Positions 42,646 through 51,494 are shown, counted from the first letter of the stretch. The stretch: 64,000 bases of DNA from Halohasta litchfieldiae (GCF_002788215.1 NZ_CP024845.1:2356001-2420000); one strand, 5' to 3'. Made by a program: numbers and translations. Notes: generated by a model from the letters alone, not told the origin.

Positions 42646-45090
42646 ATGTGGGACCCCGACCGCACCGTCGACTGGATCGCCGAGGCAACTGTCGAGCGCG
42701 CGGTGCCGATCCTCGTCGGAACCGCGCTGGTGACTGTCCTGTTTGCGGGCGGGGTCGGCCTCGTCGATCAGGAGGCTGGCACCGATCAGTTCACCGAGGA
42801 GGTACCCGCCCAAGCCGCGTTGGAGGAGATCGACGAGGAGTTCGAAGGGTCGGTCGGCGACAGCGAAACCACTGCCCAGCTGTTCATCGAGAGCGACAAC
42901 GTGGTTTCCCGGCCCGCCCTCATCCGACTCCTCGAAACCCAACGTCGACTCGAAGCCGACGGCACGCTCCGCGTCAGCGAGACGACCAGTCACGCCGACC
43001 GGATCGCAACCGAACTCGATGACAACGCCGAGACCGCCGCCGACCGAAAGCGGGCCATCGAGGACGCGACCGACCGGGAGCTGTCGGCCGCAATCGCAGC
43101 GGTCGACGATAGCGATACGTTCGAAACCCAGCTCTCGACTGACTACAACCCGACGACCCAGTGGGCCTCAACTGCACGCGTCACAGTCGAGTACGACGTG
43201 CCCGAGTCGGTCCAGACCAGTCGACTCCAGACGCTCCAGGCCGACAGCGCGGCTGTCATCGATGAGACCCCGAGAAACGATATCGGCGACAACGCCTATC
43301 TGTTCGGAGAGGGAATCCTTCAGACAGAGATAACCGCACTGCTCACAGATACCGCAATCGTCGTGTTCCCGGCCGCACTCGGCCTCATTCTGTTGTTCCT
43401 TCTCGTTGCCTACCGTGATCCAATCGATCTCTTCCTTGGACTTTCGGCGCTCCTGTTGACACTTGTCTGGACCTTCGGATTCATGGGCTATGCCAGTATC
43501 CCGTTTTCGGATGCTATCGTCTCGGTGTTTCCGTTGCTGTTGGCTGTTGGTATCGATTTCGGCATTCACGCGATCAACCGCTACCGCGAGGCTCGACTCG
43601 ACGAGATACCGGTCGACGAGGCGATGGCAGGATCAATGGCACAGTTAGGCACTGCCTTCCTGCTGGTGACGATGACGACAATCGGGAGTTTCGTGGCAAA
43701 CCTCACCAGCCCACTCGGATCACTCCGTGATTTCGGCATCGTTGCGGCGGTCGGCATGACATTCACGTTCGTCATCTTCGCCATCTATCTGCCCGCCGCA
43801 AAGGTGACTGCCGACCGCCTCAGAGGTCGACTCCCGATTCCTGAATTTGGGACGACACCAATCGTCAGCGAAGGCTCGCGGCTGGCCCGCGGGCTTTCGG
43901 GTGGTGTCTCGATTGCCCGGACCGCACCGGTAGCGTTCCTCCTTTTGGTTGTGCTTACCGCAGGGGTAGCCGGTGCCTACGGATCGGGCGTCGACACTGA
44001 ATTCTCCGAGGAAGCGTTTTTTCCCTCCGAAACGTGGATCGACCGCTACGACCGACTCCTCGAACCGTTTGCACCGTCGACCTACACCTTTCTGGACACC
44101 ATCGATATTCTCGAAACCGAGTTCGACGAGTCGACCTCCGGCGGTGTGACGATCTACATCGACCAACCCGTTCGTCGTGACCACTCCTTGGAGCGGATCG
44201 ACCGCATCGGGCGGGACCCACCGGCTAGCTTCGAGCAGTCAGCCCCCGGCGAGGCAGAAACCGAAAGCATCCTGACGGTAATCGAGCGGGAGCGGGCGGC
44301 CGACCGGACGTTCGACCGACTGGTCGAGCGGCGCGACCGACTCGGAACCGATGTTCCTGACCGAGATCTCGAGACAGTCTACGACGCCGTGGAGGCCTCA
44401 CGGCCCACCGAGACTCGCCGCTATCTGTCGGCCAACCGTGAGAGCGCGCGCGTCGACATCGCAGTCGACCCCGATGCCGAGACGCCGACAGTCGTCGAGG
44501 ATGCACAGTTCATCGCCGACCGGACGCCACTGTCGGCGGTGGCAACCGGCGACCGCGTCGTCCAACAGGAGGTAATTAACGCCACGTTGGACTCAGCGAT
44601 CCGAAGCCTCGTCGTCGCGTTCCTGCTCACTACAGTTGTACTGCTCGTTAGTTATCGCCTCCTTGAGGGACAGGCCAGCTATGGGCTGGTGAATCTCGTC
44701 CCTGTTTTGGTAACGGTCGGGCTTCTGTTGGCATCGATGCGGTTCCTCGGAATCCCGTTGACACCGATCAATGCCCCTATTCTGTCGATTTCGATTGGAT
44801 TAGGCGTCGACTATACGGTGCATTTCGTCCATCGGTTCGTCGACGAGTTCGAGAACCGGGAGCTGTTTGCTGCCCTGTCGGCCACGGTCACCAGCGCTGG
44901 CGGGGCGCTCACTGGAAGCATGGTGACGACCGTCTCCGGAATCGGCGTGCTGGCGGTTGCGTTGATTCCGCTCATCCAGGAGTTCGGTATTCTGATCGCG
45001 CTGGGTGTCGGGTACGCCTATCTCACCTCGCTATTGGTGACGCCCTCCGTGATCGTCGTCTGGGATCGGTGGCGAACGTCCTCGGGCTAA
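42646..45090 (+). CDS. RND-superfamily exporter (MMPL-type)
   Basis: An 814-residue membrane protein in two similar halves. Each half has one helix, a large outer loop, then five helices (about residues 225-385 and 640-805). The pattern I-D-F-G-I-H-A-I-N-R-Y-R-E in half one and V-D-Y-T-V-H-F-V-H-R-F in half two matches MMPL/RND transporters. It uses the proton or sodium gradient to move lipids or other hydrophobic compounds. It is co-transcribed with the secreted protein before it. Confidence 0.92.
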   Translation: MWDPDRTVDWIAEATVERAVPILVGTALVTVLFAGGVGLVDQEAGTDQFTEEVPAQAALEEIDEEFEGSVGDSETTAQLFIESDNVVSRPALIRLLETQRRLEADGTLRVSETTSHADRIATELDDNAETAADRKRAIEDATDRELSAAIAAVDDSDTFETQLSTDYNPTTQWASTARVTVEYDVPESVQTSRLQTLQADSAAVIDETPRNDIGDNAYLFGEGILQTEITALLTDTAIVVFPAALGLILLFLLVAYRDPIDLFLGLSALLLTLVWTFGFMGYASIPFSDAIVSVFPLLLAVGIDFGIHAINRYREARLDEIPVDEAMAGSMAQLGTAFLLVTMTTIGSFVANLTSPLGSLRDFGIVAAVGMTFTFVIFAIYLPAAKVTADRLRGRLPIPEFGTTPIVSEGSRLARGLSGGVSIARTAPVAFLLLVVLTAGVAGAYGSGVDTEFSEEAFFPSETWIDRYDRLLEPFAPSTYTFLDTIDILETEFDESTSGGVTIYIDQPVRRDHSLERIDRIGRDPPASFEQSAPGEAETESILTVIERERAADRTFDRLVERRDRLGTDVPDRDLETVYDAVEASRPTETRRYLSANRESARVDIAVDPDAETPTVVEDAQFIADRTPLSAVATGDRVVQQEVINATLDSAIRSLVVAFLLTTVVLLVSYRLLEGQASYGLVNLVPVLVTVGLLLASMRFLGIPLTPINAPILSISIGLGVDYTVHFVHRFVDEFENRELFAALSATVTSAGGALTGSMVTTVSGIGVLAVALIPLIQEFGILIALGVGYAYLTSLLVTPSVIVVWDRWRTSSG

Positions 45091-45878
45091 GTATCGAGCA
45101 GATCCGGCTCTAGGGGCCGACTTTCCTCCCAGTAGCGACTGTATACCTCCTGTGCCCAGTCAGTTACTTCGGGATTGTCAGTGTCAAGTGCAGCCTGCAG
45201 TCGACCGTTGTCGTCCCGAACCAGCAGGCTCACCACGCTATCGGTGAGTGTCACTGCCAGCGGGACCGGGCCATCGTAGATCCGGACGGTTGCGGTCTCG
45301 CTGTCGAGGAGTTCTCGGAGCAGGCCGGCGAGCGCCGCGTCATTGGCGACCGGTTTGATTGCTGCGGCCGAAAACACGGCCTCGAAGGAGCCGCCGGCTG
45401 CAACCCAGTCGGTGACTGCTTGGAGCGTCCGGTCGTTGAACGCATGCGAGAGGATTTTGACTTGCTCGGCGTCCTCGATGAGGTCGATCACACGACTGAC
45501 TGGTGCGCCGGGGCGCGTCTGACTCGGTACGGTGATCGTCGACTCCTGAAGCGCTCGCAGATCGAACGTCAGTTCCTCGGTCGGAAGCCACTCGACGATC
45601 TCTCGGAGTTTGCGTTCCGTTTCGAGAAGGCTGTAGAAATCCCCGAAACCATCGGCCACCAGTCGACCGGTTGGGGTCGCTTCGTACCCATCTGGACCGG
45701 GTGTGACCCAGTGTCGTTCCTCGAAATCCCGCAGAATCCGCCCCAACGTCGGCTGGGACGCACCGGTTGCCGCACCGAGCTCTTGGCGCGTCTGTGGTCT
45801 CTTGGCCAACTGACTCAGCACGTCGACCCGATTGGTCGACAACGCGAGAAACTCGATCTCGTCGAGTACCGGGTCCAT
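45087..45878 (-). CDS. TrmB-like winged-helix regulator
   Basis: A 263-residue regulator: a winged-helix domain at about 5-75 (V-D-V-L-S-Q-L-A-K-R-P-Q-T-R-Q-E-L) and a C-terminal domain with V-K-I-L-S-H-A-F-N-D-R-T and later V-R-I-Y-D-G-P-V-P-L, as in haloarchaeal TrmB-like regulators of DUF1724 type. The C-terminal part probably binds a small ligand. It is convergent with the RND gene, overlapping its end by 4 bp, so antisense interference with that gene is possible. Confidence 0.85.
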   Translation of the reverse strand: MDPVLDEIEFLALSTNRVDVLSQLAKRPQTRQELGAATGASQPTLGRILRDFEERHWVTPGPDGYEATPTGRLVADGFGDFYSLLETERKLREIVEWLPTEELTFDLRALQESTITVPSQTRPGAPVSRVIDLIEDAEQVKILSHAFNDRTLQAVTDWVAAGGSFEAVFSAAAIKPVANDAALAGLLRELLDSETATVRIYDGPVPLAVTLTDSVVSLLVRDDNGRLQAALDTDNPEVTDWAQEVYSRYWEESRPLEPDLLDT

Positions 45879-46121
45879 ACCCCGTGTTGTCGTCCCCGTT
45901 CCAAATCAGTTTCGTCGCGGTTTCACGCCATGAAACAATAGCCTGACGTGAGATTACTACACGGAGTGGTCGACTGTCGACGTGTGGATGGCTTTCTTGC
46001 TATGAAATTATTTCTGAATTAATTTATACGGCTCTGGGTTCTACAGTGTTGTAATGACTACCACCGACCACCAAACTGCTGGCTCGATTCGTCGAGGGCA
46101 AGCGACTGGAGGCGTTCAGTT

Positions 46122-47099
46122 TTGGCACTGAACCACCGCCTGTTGCTCCGGTTTTTGCTCGTGAGTATCTTCTTCGGTGGTACCTTCGTCGCGGCGAAAG
46201 CCGGACAGGCCTACATGCCGCCGCTGCTGCTCGTTGCGGTCCGATTTGATGTCGCTGCAGTGGTGCTGCTTGGCTACGTTGTACTGACTCGAAGTCCTTC
46301 GGAGTGGCTCCCGAAAACCCGTGCCGACGTTGCTGGCATCTTGGCGGCGGGGGTTTTCGCTATCGGCCTCGCCAACGGCCTGCTGTTCGTCGGGCAGGGG
46401 TCGGTAACCAGCGGTATCGGGGCGATCCTATTCGCACTCGTACCAATCTTCGCACCGCTGTTCGCCAGTGGACTGCTGAGCGACGAACGACTCTCGACCG
46501 GGGGCGCAGTCGGGACGCTCGTCGGTCTCGTCGGCGTCGGTCTCGTGATCGACATCACGCCCGCGACGGTCGTCGAGACGTTCAACGGCGGTGCGATGGT
46601 CATCCTCGCTGGCGCGGCCAGCCTCGCCTTCGGGACCGTGCTGATCCGCCGAGCTGACGCCTCGCTGTCGAGCACCGTACGGACTGCGTGGGCGCTGCCA
46701 ATCAGTGCCGTCCTGCTCCACGCGCTCAGCCTCGGGGCCGGAGAGTCGCCCGCCGCCGTCGACTGGACGCTCGGCGCGATACTCGCTGTTGGCTACCTTA
46801 GCATCCTCGCAGGTGCGGTTGCCTACATCCTCTACTTCGGACTGCTCGACGAGATCGGTGCGACCCACACCAGTCTCGTCTTCTATGTGAGTCCGATCTT
46901 CGCCACGCTCGGTGGCTGGCTCCTGCTCGGTGAGTCGCTGTCGATGACAACAGTTACTGGCTTCGGGGTTGTCGTCATTGGCTTCGTCATCATCGGCCAC
47001 GAGTCGCTCGCGCCGGTGGTCCGCCGGACGGTTGCCCGCTCGACTGGGCGCTGGCAGTTCGAGGCGTTCTCCCAACACGAGAACCACAAGCACGACTGA
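46122..47099 (+). CDS. EamA/DMT-family transporter
   Basis: A 325-residue membrane protein with ten helices in two EamA halves (F-F-G-G-T-F-V-A-A-K-A-G near the start, G-W-L-L-L-G-E-S-L in half two). The start is a TTG at 46122; no ATG is in frame upstream. The first 46 bp of the coding frame are overlapped out of frame by a short ORF (ATG 46054) that ends just after the TTG. The basic C-terminal 30 residues end in N-H-K-H-D. Substrate unknown. Confidence 0.85.
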   Translation: MALNHRLLLRFLLVSIFFGGTFVAAKAGQAYMPPLLLVAVRFDVAAVVLLGYVVLTRSPSEWLPKTRADVAGILAAGVFAIGLANGLLFVGQGSVTSGIGAILFALVPIFAPLFASGLLSDERLSTGGAVGTLVGLVGVGLVIDITPATVVETFNGGAMVILAGAASLAFGTVLIRRADASLSSTVRTAWALPISAVLLHALSLGAGESPAAVDWTLGAILAVGYLSILAGAVAYILYFGLLDEIGATHTSLVFYVSPIFATLGGWLLLGESLSMTTVTGFGVVVIGFVIIGHESLAPVVRRTVARSTGRWQFEAFSQHENHKHD

Positions 47100-47112
47100 C
47101 CCCAAGCAAACT

Positions 47113-47554
47113 TTCGACTCACGTTATAGCGCTGTCGACTCGTTTTCGACCAAGCCCACGAGCACGGGGTCCGACGGTCGACGTTGGCGACGGCGGCAAC
47201 GAAATCGGGATGGGCGTGGTCCAGTCGACCGTCGAAGCCGAAATCACATACGGCGAGACAATTGCCTGTGTGACGCCGGTCGACCATCTCGTCGTGGCTG
47301 GTGTCTCCAACTGGGGAGCCTACGGCATCGTCGCCGCACTGTCGGTGCTTACTGGGGAGAATCTACTGCACAGTGGCGATACTGAGCGTCAGTTGTTGGC
47401 TGCGTGTGTGGAAGCCGGGTGTGTCGACGGTGTGAGTGGGGAGCCTGAGCTGTCTGTCGACGGGATTCGAAGTGGGATTCGAAGTGGGATTCACGAAGGG
47501 GTTGTCGACGTTTTATCGGGTATTTGTGAAGCTGAACGCTCCAGATCAAAGTGA
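47113..47554 (+). pseudogene. DUF4392/D-glutamate-cyclase-like gene, 5'-truncated
   Basis: Only the C-terminal half remains: D-V-G-D-G-G-N-E-I-G-M-G near 47180, then V-T-P-V-D-H-L-V-V-A-G-V-S-N-W-G, typical of the DUF4392 (glutamate cyclase-like) family. The N-terminal half is absent. Inside is a 12-bp tandem repeat (GGGATTCGAAGT) at 47462-47497 giving G-I-R-S repeated, not expected in the family. The fragment lies beside a tRNA and a tRNA 3'-end copy. Confidence 0.6.
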
Positions 47555-47597
47555 TAGAGTGAAAATGCTCTGCTCGTCTATTGTGCCGCTGAAAAGT

Positions 47598-47620
47598 GGA
47601 TTGGGGTGGATTTGAACCAC
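47598..47620 (-). repeat. Diverged copy of tRNA-Val 3' end
   Basis: Read on the minus strand, this 23-mer (GTGGTTCAAATCC followed by ACCCCAATCC) matches the tRNA-Val 3' end at 47720-47742 at 19 of 23 positions, the four differences all being transitions. It lies downstream of the tRNA 3' end in the same orientation, as remnants of site-specific integration do. Confidence 0.5.
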
Positions 47621-47718
47621 AGTCACTCCCTTCGGTCGTTCCCTGCTTCAAATCCGCCAGTCGACCATTTCGATTTCACGGACGCTTCGCTACGCTCAGC
47701 GTTGCGAGAAATTAGAAA

Positions 47719-47793
47719 TGGGTTAGGGCGGATTTGAACCGCCGGCCTGCTCCGTGTGAAGGAGCCGTCATAACCTGGCTAGACCACCAACCC
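47719..47793 (-). tRNA. tRNA-Val (anticodon CAC)
   Basis: A 75-nt cloverleaf on the minus strand. The acceptor stem GGGTTGG pairs with CTAACCC (one G-T). The D-arm includes TGGTCTAGCCAGGTTATGA. The anticodon stem is GCTCC/GGAGC around TTCACAC, giving CAC. The T-arm holds GGTTCAAATCC. The discriminator is A. No intron and no encoded CCA. Confidence 0.95.
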
Positions 47794-47890
47794 GCACTCA
47801 CTGCTACCTGTCGACCGGACTTAAAAGCTTCTGTCCGAACCGGGCGACGGCTCGCCACTGTAGCACATCGAAAAAGACGGAACTGCGCCG

Positions 47891-48136
47891 TTAGACTGCC
47901 TGCTCGTCAGGCTGCCGGGAGCCTCGCACACGACGCGTCGCCTGTTTGACGGTTCGCTTTGCAGCAACACGAGCACGTCCAGCACGCGTCTCCGGCTCGG
48001 CGGGTTCGTCGACTTCCGTGCCGAATTTCGCCCGAACACGTCGAGCAACTGGCTCCAGCTCCTCGCTCAGACCGATTTTGAGGTGCGATGCGGCGCGGCC
48101 GAGGTAGTATCGTGCGTCACTGAAGTGCTTGTTCAT
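47891..48136 (-). CDS. Small basic DUF7553-like haloarchaeal protein
   Basis: An 81-residue protein starting M-N-K-H-F-S-D-A-R-Y-Y-L-G-R-A-A, the pattern of a small helical haloarchaeal family (DUF7553). The second half is rich in arginine, lysine and alanine, unlike most acidic neighbours. Two DtxR-type palindromes (48184-48233) precede it, and TATA-like CTATATCT is at about 48160. Iron control is therefore likely, though the function is unknown. Confidence 0.68.
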   Translation of the reverse strand: MNKHFSDARYYLGRAASHLKIGLSEELEPVARRVRAKFGTEVDEPAEPETRAGRARVAAKRTVKQATRRVRGSRQPDEQAV

Positions 48137-48183
48137 ATTTGACCAAATGCGGGCAACAGATATAGCCTTTGTGCTGAACGTTA

Positions 48184-48199
48184 TTTAGGCCAGCCTAAA
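48184..48199. promoter_or_regulatory. DtxR/IdeR-type iron box 1
   Basis: Perfect palindrome TTTAGGC-CA-GCCTAAA, matching the TTAGGC...GCCTAA consensus of metal-dependent DtxR-family repressors. It lies 48 bp upstream of the DUF7553-like start. A DtxR-family gene is at 51054-51494. Confidence 0.7.
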
Positions 48200-48217
48200 C
48201 CGCAAACTTGACAAAGG

Positions 48218-48233
48218 TTTAGGCGAACCTAAA
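48218..48233. promoter_or_regulatory. DtxR/IdeR-type iron box 2
   Basis: A second palindrome, TTTAGG-CGAA-CCTAAA, 34 bp from the first centre to centre (about three helical turns). Two phased boxes favour cooperative binding. Confidence 0.65.
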
Positions 48234-48414
48234 GACACGGTCGGTGGAGTGGCTTGCCACCGCCGCATGTATCGCCTCCGTCCGCCGGGTCGACGGCACC
48301 GTGGGTATCGACTGATGACATGACCCGGATTCGGCCGCCACAGCGAACTCATCCGTCTGTCCCAACAGACTGTGGCGGTCTGCGGCCCCGTTTTGTAACA
48401 CTAGTCCCGCACGC

Positions 48415-48948
48415 TCAGTAGCTCGGCGACTCCTCAGGAATCCCGTCGCGGGCGTTGACGAGCCGCGCGAAGGTGAACAGCCCATCGGAGAGCCGATTGA
48501 GATACGTTACCGCCTCGGCGTTGATCGGCTCGTTTTGGGCGAGTTCGACCGCCCGGCGCTCGGCCCGGCGGGTGACCGCCCGCGCGTGGTGGAGGGCGGC
48601 CCCTGACTCACTGCCACCCGGGAGGATGAACGACGTGAGCGGCTCCAACTCCTCGTCGGCGCTATCGATCCACGCTTCGAGTTCGTCGACGTGTTCCGCG
48701 CGAATTTGTGGATCGTCCTCCCCCGGCTCAGGCGTCGCAAACTCCGATTGGATGATGTGGAGATGGTTTTGGACCGACTCCAGCCAGTTGTCGATGTCGT
48801 CGTAGCCGCTGGGCCGGGCTGTCCCGATCAGAGAGTTGGCCTCGTCGACGACGCCGTAGGCCTCGATCCGCGGATTGGTTTTCGAGACGCGAGAGAGATC
48901 TCGAAGGTCGGTCTCGCCCTCGTCGCCACGGCCGGTGTAGATCGTCAT
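48415..48948 (-). CDS. Cob(I)alamin adenosyltransferase, PduO type
   Basis: A 177-residue enzyme (ATG 48948; the frame continues upstream but without similarity). It has I-Y-T-G-R-G-D-E-G-E-T-D-L near the start, the E-A-Y-G-V-V-D-E-A-N-S-L-I-G segment, and F-I-L-P-G-G-S-E-S-G-A-A-L-H-H-A-R-A-V-T-R-R-A-E-R with the conserved R-x-x-x-R-R-A-E active-site row. It transfers the adenosyl group of ATP to cob(I)alamin to make coenzyme B12. It stands alone here; a B12 transport or synthesis locus is not in view. Confidence 0.93.
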   Translation of the reverse strand: MTIYTGRGDEGETDLRDLSRVSKTNPRIEAYGVVDEANSLIGTARPSGYDDIDNWLESVQNHLHIIQSEFATPEPGEDDPQIRAEHVDELEAWIDSADEELEPLTSFILPGGSESGAALHHARAVTRRAERRAVELAQNEPINAEAVTYLNRLSDGLFTFARLVNARDGIPEESPSY

Positions 48949-49042
48949 CTGTGACCCCCATCGCTGTCGGCAGTCTGTGCTGTGTGCATACACTACTCTT
49001 TTGGAGCAATCAGCAAGTAGTTTGGTACAGTCCGGCTCGGAG

Positions 49043-49456
49043 TCATTCGGTGTCGTGATCCTCGAAGCGCTCAATTGTCGACCGCCAGTCGTCGGGAATC
49101 GGTGTCGGCTCGTCTTCCTCGTAATCGTACAACACCTGTACCACGGTCGCGGTCGCCACGACATCCCCGTCGGCCCGGAGTTCGTACTCAGTCGTGAGAC
49201 TCGTCGTCCCGATTTTCGGAACCCTGATTTCAACTACCAACTCATCGCCGAGTTCAATGGGCTGTCGGTAATCGATTGACAGCGAGGCAACGACGGTCCC
49301 GACAGTATCGAGATCAATATCGAGAACCCGTTTGAAATAGGCCACTCGGGCCTCCTCAATGTAGCTCGCGTGGACCGCGTTGTTGACGTGCCCTAAGGGA
49401 TCGAGATCACGGAACCGAACCGGCACCGGGATCGTAACCGGATGGTCGACATCCAT
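49043..49456 (-). CDS. 4HBT-fold acyl-CoA thioesterase
   Basis: A 137-residue hotdog-fold protein, ATG 49456. It has the family signature V-R-F-R-D-L-D-P-L-G-H-V-N-N-A-V-H-A-S-Y (about 11-30), with the catalytic aspartate, and V-E-I-R-V-P-K-I-G strands. It hydrolyses acyl-CoA or related thioesters in the cytosol. The frame extends 57 codons upstream with an alternative ATG at 49480, without recognisable similarity. Confidence 0.9.
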   Translation of the reverse strand: MDVDHPVTIPVPVRFRDLDPLGHVNNAVHASYIEEARVAYFKRVLDIDLDTVGTVVASLSIDYRQPIELGDELVVEIRVPKIGTTSLTTEYELRADGDVVATATVVQVLYDYEEDEPTPIPDDWRSTIERFEDHDTE

Positions 49457-49751
49457 ACTGGTCCGTTGGGTGCCATCCATATGTACGCTCGGGACTGTCG
49501 ACTCCTCTCCGAGTGCGACTGAGGTGTTGCTTGATTCTAGCCAGTGTACCAGTCTCATATGACCGATTCGTGTCGACCCACGCGATCTGTGTTTCGTCTC
49601 TGAAGGCTGGTACAGTGACTCTGCCAATCGATCTCATTATGCTGATTTCCCTATTCTATATAGCAAAATATAGTTTATACGTGTGGTGGCGCCCGGATGA
49701 CTGTCCCGGATGACCCAATATCTTAACACACCACGGTCCTACGTTGGGCGT

Positions 49752-49916
49752 ATGAGCCTCGAAATCAGTCACGACTGTCCCGACTGTGATACCGAAGAGA
49801 CGTTTTATCGAGCCGCCAGCACGACGCTCCATCTCGGAGAGAAAACCAAATGGAGATGTACGACCTGTAGCTACACCTTTGTCAAAATCAACGGCATCGA
49901 CAGTTCGGCTGCGTGA
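49752..49916 (+). CDS. Small zinc-ribbon protein
   Basis: A 54-residue protein starting M-S-L-E-I-S-H-D. It has two CxxC knuckles, C-P-D-C (about 9-12) and C-T-T-C (about 36-39), which would bind one zinc ion. A conserved middle region includes F-Y-R-A-A-S-T-T-L-H. Haloarchaeal zinc-ribbon microproteins of this size are common; function unknown. The ATG at 49752 is preferred to one 14 codons upstream. Confidence 0.78.
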   Translation: MSLEISHDCPDCDTEETFYRAASTTLHLGEKTKWRCTTCSYTFVKINGIDSSAA

Positions 49917-50284
49917 ACACGGCGAGATCACCAGCGGTACTGTGTTGGCCTCTTCTACGGGTTTGAAACTCGGAACGTACCGCACGCCCAAAAGTGTCGA
50001 CGTGGTCGGATGACCTATCGGTCGAGGGGTGAGCTAATCGACTCGTTCAATCTCCGTTCGTGACCGAAGAGTGGGGTACAGAGCTCGAATAGAAAACCGT
50101 CGGTCATGCCCAACGTTTCAATCAACAGGCAGCGCTTTGGGTGCCCGAACGATTCGATTTTCGTCGTCCGTCGTCGGCTGGGTCATGGAGATTGCTGGCT
50201 TCTTATTTTCTTCGCGCGTGCGACCCCAGAAAGTGGCCACCTCGTCCGACTCCAATTGGCGACGTAAACCAGCCGACTACTAAG
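49917..50284. other. Gene-poor region
   Basis: No supported gene. Base composition is uneven. One short ORF on the minus strand (M-T-Q-P-T-T-D-D-E, about 22 codons) has no support. The region borders the 3'-truncated DUF1616 fragment and is probably decayed sequence. Confidence 0.35.
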
Positions 50285-50754
50285 TTAGTTGGTCGGCTCT
50301 CCACAAATAAACTGTATGTGGCTATACAAATTTCGGTACCAGAGCTGCGCCGTCGACTCACCGGCGACGAGTTCAGAGGGGTAGTTGTCGGCCACCAGTT
50401 CGCCGTCGTCGTCTTCGGTCAGCAGATACAGCTCCGAGAACTGCTCGCCATCCGGCGGGACGGCGACCGCATAGGAAACGCTTCCGAGGGCAAGCAGCAC
50501 ACTGACCACAAGCAGGATATTCAGCGCGGAATCGCCCCGTGTCTCAGGCTGCAACAACTCACTGCGTCCCGCTTCGATCCACGCCTGATAGGGAACCGAA
50601 AACCGTTCGTCGACCGAGAGCGCAGCCCGTCGACGGGCCGCTATTGCGGTTGCGCCGAGCGTGAAACCAGCGACCTCGACCATGCCTTTCGGTTTCTCTT
50701 CGGTGAGCGGTCGGAGCCGCGTTCGCCTGCCGCGAGGACAACTGCTTGTATCAT
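50285..50754 (-). pseudogene. Composite relic: sugar nucleotidyltransferase start joined to DUF1616 end
   Basis: From ATG 50754 the minus strand reads M-I-Q-A-V-V-L-A-A-G-E, the canonical start of glucose-1-phosphate nucleotidyltransferases. After a frame change it reads R-L-R-P-L-T-E-E-K-P-K-G-M-V-E-V-A-G. A loss of 4 bp in the G-E-G-T-R loop explains the shift. From there the text switches to F-T-L-G-A-T... V-D-E-R-F-S-V-P-Y-Q-A-W and a membrane helix, then Y-A-V-A-V-P-P-D-G-E. That is the C-terminal part of a haloarchaeal DUF1616 protein, which loses similarity after V-A-G-E-S (about 50360). Both are surface-glycan-type genes. Confidence 0.72.
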
Positions 50755-51053
50755 CCCTGGATTGTCAATCTAAATATAAATGGATACTCATCGTACTGAT
50801 TTGGATACTATCTGCAACAGCTGTGTGATATCTGATATTGATTAAATCTCTCAACAGGATATTTTTATCCAACTATATCGCAGTATTTCAACCATGAGCG
50901 GCTGAATTACTGCTATCGTTTTTGCGACCAGAACTTCGCAACTGTCTACTTACTGTCTAAAACTAATCTACGAGTAGTAGCCCCCGTGTGGATCGCTAAA
51001 ATCGTCGACAACAACTGACTCACACCGACCTTGTCAAAATAGCGTGGGGCCGA
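50755..51053. other. AT-rich intergenic region
   Basis: A 299-bp region with several TATA-like runs and no ORF of note. It separates the composite relic from the DtxR-type regulator's end. No structure is apparent. Confidence 0.35.
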
Positions 51054-51494
51054 TCAGTCGGCTGGCTGCTCGGGTTCGATCTCGACGTTGAGACAGCCAC
51101 AGGCATCGAGCTCCGGATCGAAACAGTCGGGGCATTCGGGTTTGCGGTCGATGATCGTATCGAGCCGTTCGGCGACGGTGCCGTCGATGACGCTTTCGAG
51201 CTCGTGAGCCTCCTCGCGGAACTCCTCGACACCCAGAACGTTGACGAGGAAGCGCTGGATGATACAGTAGGTCTGTAGCGCGTCACGGGCACGGACGATC
51301 CCCTCGTCGGTGAGACTGACGCCCTTGTATTTCTCGTGTTCGGCCAACTCACGGCTTTCGAGTTTGCCGATCATCTCGTTTGCGCTGGCGGGACTGACAT
51401 CGAGCATATCGGCGACCCGGCCGGTTGCGGCGGGGCTATTGTCCTGTTGTTGAATCAGATAGATCGCTTTGAGATACTGGTTCGCCGTGTTCAT
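51054..51494 (-). CDS. DtxR-family metal-dependent repressor
   Basis: A 146-residue regulator: N-terminal winged helix (Y-L-K-A-I-Y-L-I-Q-Q-Q then V-S-P-A-S-A-N-E-M-I-G-K-L), and a dimerisation/metal-binding domain with H-E-L-E-S-V-I-D-G and a cysteine-rich end (C-P-D-C, C-G-C) that could bind metal. It would repress metal-uptake or iron-storage genes when bound to Fe or Mn. The start overlaps the ferritin-like gene by 4 bp (ATGA). Palindromes of its class lie at 48184-48233. Confidence 0.92.
   Translation of the reverse strand: MNTANQYLKAIYLIQQQDNSPAATGRVADMLDVSPASANEMIGKLESRELAEHEKYKGVSLTDEGIVRARDALQTYCIIQRFLVNVLGVEEFREEAHELESVIDGTVAERLDTIIDRKPECPDCFDPELDACGCLNVEIEPEQPAD

Noticed and set aside
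48219-48485. 88-codon minus-strand ORF upstream of the DUF7553-like gene
   Set aside because: It covers an iron box and the end of the cobalamin adenosyltransferase, and has low-complexity arginine/serine composition.
50141-50773. 210-codon plus-strand frame
   Set aside because: Antisense to the composite relic, where both halves have recognisable homology on the minus strand.
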